11,741 nt of DNA from Pseudomonadota bacterium (GTDB lineage: Bacteria; Pseudomonadota; Gammaproteobacteria; Burkholderiales; Thiobacillaceae). Shown here piece by piece: positions 1-5,130 of the stretch. Positions within the stretch are counted from its first letter, which is position 1; every line of letters begins with the position of its first letter. The notes under the pieces are model-generated. The model searched no databases and was not told the DNA's origin. It worked only from the letters and a program-made list of their open reading frames with translations. Both the position numbers and the translations under genes were made by a program. The DNA lies in NCBI GenBank assembly GCA_021802595.1, contig JAJZRT010000053.1, forward strand, positions 1 to 11,741. Direction: 5' to 3'.

Positions 1-167
1 TGGCCCGCAATCTGTTCCTCAGCCCGGTGGCGTCGGATTTCGGGCTGGGCGTGGGCCTCTATCAGGCCGCGCGGCAGGCGGCGCGCTCGGGATTCCGGCT
101 GGAACTGCCCGACAACCAGGCGGGGCGGGTGACGTTCCGCCTGCAGGCTACGGAGCGCAACCCGTAG
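1..167 (+). CDS. Sensor histidine kinase, C-terminal end (partial)
   Basis: The frame that starts at base 3 and stops at TAG 165-167 gives 54 residues, open at the left edge. It contains SDFGLGVGLYQAA, which fits the G2 box and following helix of a GHKL/HATPase_c ATP-binding domain, and then a short beta-strand tail (FRLELPDNQAGRVTFRL) typical of the end of that domain. In this family the domain binds ATP and autophosphorylates a histidine lying upstream, outside the window. Its partner regulator cannot be told; the sigma-54 regulator at the other end of the window is a candidate only by locus association. The gene converges on the prepilin gene, and their last 20 bases overlap on opposite strands, so there is no room for a conventional terminator between them. 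The family call rests on a short fragment. Confidence 0.7.
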   Translation, partial: ARNLFLSPVASDFGLGVGLYQAARQAARSGFRLELPDNQAGRVTFRLQATERNP

Positions 168-876
168 GACATGCGCTGGCTATTAACGCGGATTGTGAGA
201 CCCAGACGGTCAGGTCGTCGAATTCGCCGCTGACAGCGTCCGCCTTGGTGGGTGATCGGCTGATGTAGATTGGGTTCGCGTCCAGATTTTCCAGTTCATC
301 CGGACCCGTCGGCGCGGCCAGGGTGGTCCCGTTGATGTTTTGTGCCCCCCAGCCATTGGGACCGTGGGAAACCAGAACGAACACGACGTTGTCCGCTACC
401 AGCGGGATGGGGCAGGTGTGCATGCTGCATATCTTGATGGGGTCAAACCCATATGCCGGTGGTCCCGGGGGCGCCGGGGTGCCGGCGGAAAACCCGCTGG
501 ATCGGTCGATGAACTTTTGGACAACGGCATAGCGCAGGCGATTGCCCCAGGCATCCTGAGGGGCAGTGCCCAGATCGGCCCACGGCAAGAAGCCCTGGTA
601 TTGCTTGCACACCGTGTCGGAATCTCTGTCTTCGCGGCCATCAGCGTTGGTGTCGGGGCAGGGCAGATAATGATGTGTGGGCACGTTGATCGCGTTATGC
701 GTCATTGCATAACCCAGGAGTGCCACGCGTGCTTCTTCGAGCGTCGTTTTGGTCTCGGCAATCCGCCGCGCCTGGATCTGCGCCGACAACGGCATCGCCA
801 GTCCGCCGATCAGGATGGTGATGATGACCAGCACGATGGCCATCTCGATCAGGGTGAAACCACGCTGGACGGTCAT
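148..876 (-). CDS. Type IV prepilin / pseudopilin-like protein
   Basis: A 242-residue protein with a six-residue leader ending in Gly6, followed by FTLIE and a long hydrophobic helix (residues 7-31). Gly at -1, Phe at +1 and Glu at +5 are the prepilin peptidase and N-methylation signature. After the helix comes LEEARVALLGYA, then LPCP with an Asp/Asn-rich loop DTNADGREDRD (75-85), GFLPWADLG, DAWGNRLRYA and SHGPNGWGA (170-178), motifs I associate with a group of betaproteobacterial prepilins. Six cysteines (73, 90, 150, 155, 236, 240) could form three disulfides in the periplasm or pilus. The start is ATG 876, with AAGGAAA at 884-890 and a 4-nt overlap with mshK. It is the last gene of the train and the only pilin seen. 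It does not resemble classical MshA beyond the N-terminus, so whether it is a major or minor pilin is unknown. Confidence 0.9.
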   Translation of the reverse strand: MTVQRGFTLIEMAIVLVIITILIGGLAMPLSAQIQARRIAETKTTLEEARVALLGYAMTHNAINVPTHHYLPCPDTNADGREDRDSDTVCKQYQGFLPWADLGTAPQDAWGNRLRYAVVQKFIDRSSGFSAGTPAPPGPPAYGFDPIKICSMHTCPIPLVADNVVFVLVSHGPNGWGAQNINGTTLAAPTGPDELENLDANPIYISRSPTKADAVSGEFDDLTVWVSQSALIASACPTGCAP

Positions 877-1343
877 GGGATCGTTTCCTTGATGTCGGAT
901 TTGGCCGGGTTGCGGAGAGTCGGCCGCAGCACCTGGTAGGGTTCATACACCCTGCCGTCGGCGCGGATCTGGCCTGGCTTCAGGCCCGACACGGCGGCAT
1001 CGCCGCGCTGCGCCTTGCCGTCTACCCAGCGCGTGGTCTGGCCGTCGGAGCGGATGACCACGCCGTCGTAGCGCAATGGCGCCGGCGCGCCGGCGGATGC
1101 GGTCTGCTGGCCGGGGCCGGGCGGGGTGGCGTCGCGCGCGCGCGCGGCTTCCAGCTGGGCGCGCTGCGCCGGGTTGAAAAACAGGCGGCCGGGCGAGTCG
1201 GGGGTGGATGGCGCTGCAAAACCTGGACCGCAGAGGCACGCAGACGCGGAGAAAAACAGGATCGAATAAGCATGAACAACCCAGCCCCGCGCGGGTTTGC
1301 GCTTTTCCGCGTCTCTGCGCCCTGGCGGTGAACAGGGTTTCAT
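873..1343 (-). CDS. mshK: MshK-like (PilP-like) periplasmic pilus biogenesis protein
   Basis: 156 residues. Residues 1-43 look like an export signal: a basic stretch (RRDAEKRK), then WVVHAYSILFFSASACLC and a possible cleavage at GFA/A (43/44). The mature part contains GRLFFNPAQRAQLEAAR, a low-complexity spacer, then LRYDGVVIRSDGQTTRWVDGKA and a short C-terminal region, which is the layout of small MshK/PilP-type proteins that link the inner-membrane MshI/MshJ pair to the secretin. The start is ATG 1343: a strong AGGAGGT lies at 1349-1355, and the ATG overlaps the mshJ stop by 4 nt. The stop overlaps the prepilin start by 4 nt. Residues about 4-40 are encoded by an imperfect inverted repeat (1225-1333), so the signal peptide appears to derive from a dispersed repeat. 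The MshK name rests on position and the GVV-RSDG-WV pattern. Confidence 0.75.
   Translation of the reverse strand: MKPCSPPGRRDAEKRKPARGWVVHAYSILFFSASACLCGPGFAAPSTPDSPGRLFFNPAQRAQLEAARARDATPPGPGQQTASAGAPAPLRYDGVVIRSDGQTTRWVDGKAQRGDAAVSGLKPGQIRADGRVYEPYQVLRPTLRNPAKSDIKETIP
884..890 (-). promoter_or_regulatory. Ribosome binding site of the prepilin gene
   Basis: On the minus strand this reads AAGGAAA, 7 nt before the ATG at 876. It lies inside the end of mshK and supports the chosen start and a separate initiation signal for the pilin. Confidence 0.6.
1225..1333. repeat. Imperfect inverted repeat inside the mshK 5' coding region
   Basis: Two arms, about 1225-1256 and 1302-1333, are imperfect reverse complements: roughly 20 of 28 aligned bases match, with shared blocks ACCGC, AGACGCGGA and an A-rich end. 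Spacer 1257-1301 is not symmetrical. The pattern resembles the ACCGCAGAGGCGCAGAG-type palindromic repeats that I recall as dispersed in many proteobacterial genomes; this is from memory, not a search. The repeat keeps the mshK reading frame open through both arms and supplies residues about 4-40 of the protein. Confidence 0.7.
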
Positions 1344-1939
1344 TGGGCACCTCCTGTCGCTGCCGCCACGGTAAACCACAGCAGGTCGCATTCGGCCTGC
1401 AGATGCGGATGGCTGGTGGCCTCGAACGGCACATTGTCCAGGCGCGACAGACGGCAGCCCTGGACGCGAACGAGCCCGGGTGCGCGTTTCTTGAGCGCAT
1501 CGAGAAACCGGGTGAGATCGGTTTCCACCAGCAGCGGCAGGGTGAGCGTCATGCGGGTCTGCCCCAGCGGCAGGCCCTGCGCCAGCGCGGGGGACGAGGC
1601 AGCGCGCGGCATCAGGCGGTAGGTCAATCCATACAGCCCGGCATCGCGGTTGGCCAGCTGCACCGCCTCGATCCATGCCAGGCGGTCTTCCGCGCCGACG
1701 AATCCGCGCGCCGCGAGTGCCTGGTAATCGGCCAGATGGGTGGCGACGAGTTGCTGCTGCTGGCGGCTGCGATCGAGTTGCTGGCGTGCCTGCTTGAGTG
1801 CGGCTTGCTGGTGCTGCAGGTTTTCCGCGGCTTCTTTTGCCTCGCGCCGACCCCACAGGGCGCCGCCGGCCGCCAGCAGCAGCGCCGCCAGCAGCAACAG
1901 CAGCGGGAGTTTGAGGACCGGGAAGGGCGGGCGCGTCAT
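1340..1939 (-). CDS. mshJ: MshJ-like (PilO-like) inner-membrane pilus protein
   Basis: 199 residues with a short basic N-terminus, one membrane helix (about 9-30, LKLPLLLLLAALLLAAGGALW), a Gln/Arg/Ala-rich coiled coil (about 31-68), and a periplasmic ferredoxin-like tail (about 85-192) containing RMTLTLPLLVETDLTRFLDAL. This is the PilO/GspM/MshJ architecture, in which the coiled coil pairs with the PilN-like partner and the tail contacts MshK. The start is ATG 1939, overlapping the mshI stop by 4 nt, with GAGG at 1947-1950. It sits exactly where PilO sits in PilMNOP operons, between the PilN-like and PilP-like genes. The sequence family is weakly conserved, so the call leans on topology and neighbours. 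Confidence 0.78.
   Translation of the reverse strand: MTRPPFPVLKLPLLLLLAALLLAAGGALWGRREAKEAAENLQHQQAALKQARQQLDRSRQQQQLVATHLADYQALAARGFVGAEDRLAWIEAVQLANRDAGLYGLTYRLMPRAASSPALAQGLPLGQTRMTLTLPLLVETDLTRFLDALKKRAPGLVRVQGCRLSRLDNVPFEATSHPHLQAECDLLWFTVAAATGGAQ
1349..1355 (-). promoter_or_regulatory. Strong Shine-Dalgarno deciding the mshK start
   Basis: On the minus strand this reads AGGAGGT, 5 nt before ATG 1343. It shows that the native translation start of mshK is intact although a repeat sits only about 10 nt inside the gene. Confidence 0.75.
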
Positions 1940-3438
1940 GGCCGGGCCTCGCGGTAAAGCAGGCTGAGGCTGAACCGTGCGGCCGGCGCGCCGGCCGTAT
2001 CGGCATTGAGCGTTTTGCCGGACAGCGTGCTGCTGGAATCCGCGTTGACCGGGCTGCTGCGCAGGCTCACGGCCTGCACGCCGGGCATGGCCTGCAGGCT
2101 GCGCATGAATCCTTCGATGCGCTGCATGGCGGCGCGGTAGTTGCCGTCGAACGGCGTCAGTCCGGCATCGATGCCGACCTGGACTTCGCCGCTGGGCACC
2201 GGCGATTCGTCGCTCCAGTTCAGGCTGTCCAGCGTGATGTCGGGCGCGGCAAGCAAGGGCTGTCCGATCGTCGCGAGAAGTGCACCCGCATCGGTTTGCG
2301 CGTGGTCGAGCCGGCGCGCCAGCGCCACCGTCTGGACAATCTGCTCGGGGGCCATGGCCTGGGTGGGAAACGTCCGTGCAATAGCCTGATAGCGGGCGTC
2401 GAACTGCTGGTACTGCTGGGTCAGTTGACGCGCCTGATCGTTCAGATCCTGGGCATGCAGCCAGTAGGCGGCCGTAAGACCCAGGCCCAGCAGCGCGACG
2501 ATCCCCGCGGCCGCATGCAGGCCGCGCCGCCAGCGGAATTCGGTGTGGGCCTGCAGCAATTCGGGCGGTGCCAGATTGAGTTGCAGCGTTTCCCCGGCGA
2601 TGGCTGCCAGCGGCGCGACCTCAGGCGTGGCGGCGAGGAAGTCATCGGGGATGCGCAATGCGCGTGCGAGGCTGGGCATGTCGATCACGCGCGTGCTGAA
2701 TACCGGGTCGGCATTCAGTTGGGCCTGCGCGCTGTCCAGCTGGCCGGTGGGATCGAGCAGCAGCACGTGCAGCCGGGCTTCGCGTGGCAGGATGCGTTGT
2801 CCACTGAGATAGAGCTGGGTCTTCGCAATTTCGTCGGCCGCATTCCCCGGCAACTGGGTGGGGGCGTCGCCGCCGATCAGCCGTGAAAACCGCAACAGGC
2901 CATTGTGGTAGTAGGACAGCCGCAGGCCGTTGTTGAGCCGGCATGCCAGCAAGGTGTGCGACGACTGTTCCCGCAGTTTTTCCAGCAGATGCTGATAGGC
3001 CAGCGCCAGCGGGGTGATGCCCGCCAGCGGCACGCGTTCGCGATGCAGCACGCTGAGCCAGGGGGTCAGCCACTCGGCGTCGGGCAGGGCCGCCAGCAGA
3101 TAGCGGTCATCGCGGCGTCCGGCCGTTTCACGCGCCTGCCGCCATGCGCCGGTGAAACGCGTATTGCGGAACACCTGCTTGAGCTTGCGTGCCAGCAACT
3201 CGTCGCGCGCGCGGCCCTGTACGTGGGGCATGGCTTCGCAGCGGTAGTCCTCGTCGACCGTGTCGGCCACCAGCAGGACCGGCAGACGCGCATGGCGGGT
3301 CACGACGCTGCGGAATGCAGCCAGTCCTTCGGCGCTGGCTGAAAACTCGCCCAGCCAGTGCATGTGCCCCGGACGCCAGTCGAGGACGCCGATCTGGCGC
3401 GGGGTGGCGAAGAGAAGCAGGTGATGATCGAACATCAC
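1936..3438 (-). CDS. mshI: MshI-like inner-membrane protein (PilM-PilN-like in one chain)
   Basis: 500 residues. Residues 1 to about 280 have the strand/helix pattern of a GspL/PilM-type actin-like cytoplasmic domain. LQLNLAPPELLQ (285-296), resembling the INLLP start of PilN, follows, then a basic stop-transfer RWRRG, one membrane helix (about 307-327), a Gln-rich coiled coil (about 330-356) and a periplasmic PilN/GspL-like domain with a repeat-poor Ser/Thr tail. The protein therefore joins the roles of PilM and PilN: recruiting the cytoplasmic motor and pairing with MshJ. The start is GTG 3438 (GTGA overlap with the mshG stop) or ATG 3435 (TGATG overlap); the sequence does not decide, and no strong ribosome site is visible. 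I saw no clear nucleotide-binding motif, so ATP binding is not claimed. Confidence 0.8.
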   Translation of the reverse strand: MMFDHHLLLFATPRQIGVLDWRPGHMHWLGEFSASAEGLAAFRSVVTRHARLPVLLVADTVDEDYRCEAMPHVQGRARDELLARKLKQVFRNTRFTGAWRQARETAGRRDDRYLLAALPDAEWLTPWLSVLHRERVPLAGITPLALAYQHLLEKLREQSSHTLLACRLNNGLRLSYYHNGLLRFSRLIGGDAPTQLPGNAADEIAKTQLYLSGQRILPREARLHVLLLDPTGQLDSAQAQLNADPVFSTRVIDMPSLARALRIPDDFLAATPEVAPLAAIAGETLQLNLAPPELLQAHTEFRWRRGLHAAAGIVALLGLGLTAAYWLHAQDLNDQARQLTQQYQQFDARYQAIARTFPTQAMAPEQIVQTVALARRLDHAQTDAGALLATIGQPLLAAPDITLDSLNWSDESPVPSGEVQVGIDAGLTPFDGNYRAAMQRIEGFMRSLQAMPGVQAVSLRSSPVNADSSSTLSGKTLNADTAGAPAARFSLSLLYREARP

Positions 3439-4547
3439 AGCGGCATATTCCCGATCAGGTCGTAAATCGGCAACAGCACCGACACTAGGATGCCGCCGAG
3501 CAGCAGGCCCAGAATGGCCGTGAGCAGGGGCTCCAGAACCCTGAGGCCGTTTTCGATCGAGTCGAGCACCTCACGATTGTAGAAGAACGTGACGTTGTCC
3601 AGCGCTTCGTCGAGCGCACCCGTGCTCTCGCCCACGCGCAGCATGCGGATCACCAGCGGTGGAAACAGCGCCAGCGACTGGAAGCTTTCCGACAGCCCGC
3701 GTCCGTCGGCAATCTGCTGCGCGGCGCGGCGGATGCCACCGGCGATCACCCGGTTGCCCGCGATCATCTCGCAGGCGCGCAGGGCCTCCAGCACGGTGAC
3801 CCCCGAGCGGTACATCATCGCCAGCGTATTGGTGAAGCGCGACAGCACGATCTTCTGCACGATCGGTCCGATGACGGGCAATCGCAGCTGGGTACGGTCC
3901 CACCATTCGCGCCCGGCTTCACTCTTCCGTATCCAGAGCGGCAGTCCGATGCCCACCGCCAGCACCAGCGCGAGGCCGATCAGCCAGTACGAGCGCAGCG
4001 CGTTCGATATGGCCATCAGAACCAGCGTCGGCAGCACCATCGCGGGATAGATCATCAGGCGTTTGGCCTTGGCGGCGACTTCTTCCTGCCATTTGAGCGA
4101 CTCGGCCAGCCGCTCGAACACCGTGTCCAGCAGGCCGGTCTGTTCGCCCGCGCGCACGCTGTGGACGAACACGGCGCCGAAGACCGCCGGGTGCGCCGCC
4201 AGCGCCTGCGACAGCACCTTGCCCCCTTCGAGGTCTTCCAGCAGTGCGGTCAGCACATCGCGAAACCCGCGTTTTTCCATACTGTCGCGCAGGTCGCGCA
4301 GGCCGTCGAGCAGCGGAATCCCGGCGCGAGTGATGTAGCGCATGTGGATGCAGAAAGTCACCAGATCGCGTCGCGTCACCCGCTCGCGGCCGGTGGGCGC
4401 GTACTGGCGTGACAGTTCGACCAGGGTGATGAGGTCGAGGCCCATGCGTTTCAGGCGCAATTCGAGGTCGACGTCGTTGACGGCCGATAGCGTGCCGCGG
4501 ACGCTGCGGCCGGTCTGGTCGATGGCGCGGTAGTCGAAGAAGGGCAT
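3435..4547 (-). CDS. mshG: MshG / GspF-family pilus platform protein, short form
   Basis: 370 residues with two GspF repeats. The first (about 62-172) has TFCIHMRYITRAGIPLLDGL and RAGEQTGLLD; the second (about 235-357) has FTNTLAMMYRSGVTVLEAL and RVGESTGALDEAL. The protein sits in the inner membrane, binds MshE and drives subunit insertion. GspF proteins are usually about 400 residues with three membrane helices. Here KRLMIYPAMVL (162-172) runs straight into PTLVLMAISNALRSYW, where relatives have a helix ending near VVP-F and a loop between those parts. About 30 residues, including most of helix 1 and its loop, seem to be missing in frame. Helices at about 186-206 and 340-362 remain. No clear ribosome site precedes ATG 4547; the upstream sequence is repeat DNA. 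The gene overlaps mshI at its end. Confidence 0.88.
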   Translation of the reverse strand: MPFFDYRAIDQTGRSVRGTLSAVNDVDLELRLKRMGLDLITLVELSRQYAPTGRERVTRRDLVTFCIHMRYITRAGIPLLDGLRDLRDSMEKRGFRDVLTALLEDLEGGKVLSQALAAHPAVFGAVFVHSVRAGEQTGLLDTVFERLAESLKWQEEVAAKAKRLMIYPAMVLPTLVLMAISNALRSYWLIGLALVLAVGIGLPLWIRKSEAGREWWDRTQLRLPVIGPIVQKIVLSRFTNTLAMMYRSGVTVLEALRACEMIAGNRVIAGGIRRAAQQIADGRGLSESFQSLALFPPLVIRMLRVGESTGALDEALDNVTFFYNREVLDSIENGLRVLEPLLTAILGLLLGGILVSVLLPIYDLIGNMPL

Positions 4548-4606
4548 GGTCAGGGGCGCCGCGCCAAGGTTGCTTGGCGTGCGATGGCTCCGCGTTTCGC
4601 CTTAGG

Positions 4607-4714
4607 GAAGCGCTGAACAAGTTGATTCCGCTCATGGTTCGACAGGCTCACCACGAACGGAATCAACAAGTTGCCGTTCGTCCTGAGCTTGTCGAAGGAC
4701 TTGTTCAGCGCTTC
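4607..4714. mobile_element. Small palindromic element inserted into the larger repeat, with 8-bp direct repeats
   Basis: The terminal inverted repeats are perfect over 15 bp: GAAGCGCTGAACAAG at 4607-4621 and its complement at 4700-4714. They are flanked by direct repeats CCTTAGGG at 4600-4607 and 4714-4721. Inside are TTGATTCCG with CGGAATCAA, and two inverted copies of a GTTCGACAGGCTCACCACGA-like module, the second reading CGTCCTGAGCTTGTCGAAGG. Such modules are common dispersed repeats in proteobacteria as far as I recall. Removing 114 bp (element plus one direct repeat) restores the symmetry of the host element, which supports a true insertion. It has no coding capacity for its own transposase, so any mobility would be in trans. 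Confidence 0.7.
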
Positions 4715-4724
4715 CTTAGGGCGA

Positions 4725-4756
4725 GTTACTTTCTTTGCTTCGCCAAAGAAAGTAAC
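4725..4756. repeat. Perfect 13-bp hairpin in the left arm
   Basis: GTTACTTTCTTTG (4725-4737) and CAAAGAAAGTAAC (4744-4756) enclose the loop CTTCGC. No T-run follows on either strand, so I do not call it a terminator. Confidence 0.75.
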
Positions 4757-5029
4757 CAAGGAAAGGCGACCCCACATCGCTGCCCTGCGGGTTCCCGATT
4801 TGGCGTGTGCGCGCACTGAGCCGTCATGTCCAAGCACAAGCGTCCGCAAGGGAGCCCCTTGTGTGTCGCCGAGTGGCGCAGCCGTGCGGGGAAAAGAGGC
4901 GTGGGGTGTCTGAGCTCCGCAGTGAGCCGTGTTTGGTGCGGCCCGCCAGGGCGAGTTCCCGCGCCGTGCCGCGCGGCGAGCAACGCAGGGGAGCCGAAGG
5001 CCGACACGCCAGGGGTGGCTTTTTCTTTG

Positions 5030-5063
5030 GTCACTTTCTTTTGGCCACGCAAAAGAAAGTGAC
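5030..5063. repeat. Perfect 14-bp hairpin in the right arm
   Basis: GTCACTTTCTTTTG (5030-5043) and CAAAAGAAAGTGAC (5050-5063) enclose the loop GCCACG. It is the inverted counterpart of the hairpin at 4725-4756. On the minus strand it would be transcribed soon after the mshE stop and might stabilise or attenuate the message, but no terminator T-run is present. Confidence 0.75.
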
Positions 5064-5130
5064 TCGCCCGCAGGCGAAAAGCGAAACCGTCGCATGGCCA
5101 CCGATACAAGCGAAGAATCCAGGGCCATCC

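Larger units (their letters stand above)
4577..5099. repeat. Long inverted-repeat element between mshE and mshG, interrupted by a second element
   Basis: Both ends carry a hairpin and its outward flank as inverted copies of each other. On the left GCGAGTTACTTTCTTTG begins at 4721; on the right the reverse complement reads GCGAGTCACTTTCTTTTG from about 5067. The symmetry extends outward through TTTCGCCT to about 4577 and 5099 if the inserted unit at 4607-4714 is skipped. The interior (about 4775-5020) is GC-rich with open frames on both strands, none with a convincing start. I recall related GAGT-ACTTTCTTTG elements as dispersed in beta- and gammaproteobacteria. The element fills the gap between mshE and mshG, and I see no gene in it. 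Without the insertion it would be about 409 bp. Confidence 0.7.

Noticed and set aside
4826..5062. Plus-strand 78-residue frame starting MSKHKRPQG inside the long repeat
   Set aside because: The repeat is open on both strands, no good ribosome site precedes the ATG, and the end of the frame is the terminal hairpin sequence. It looks like a translated repeat rather than a gene.
4725..5063. Hairpins as intrinsic terminators after mshE
   Set aside because: The stems are good, but neither is followed by a T-run on the minus strand; they are better explained as repeat ends.
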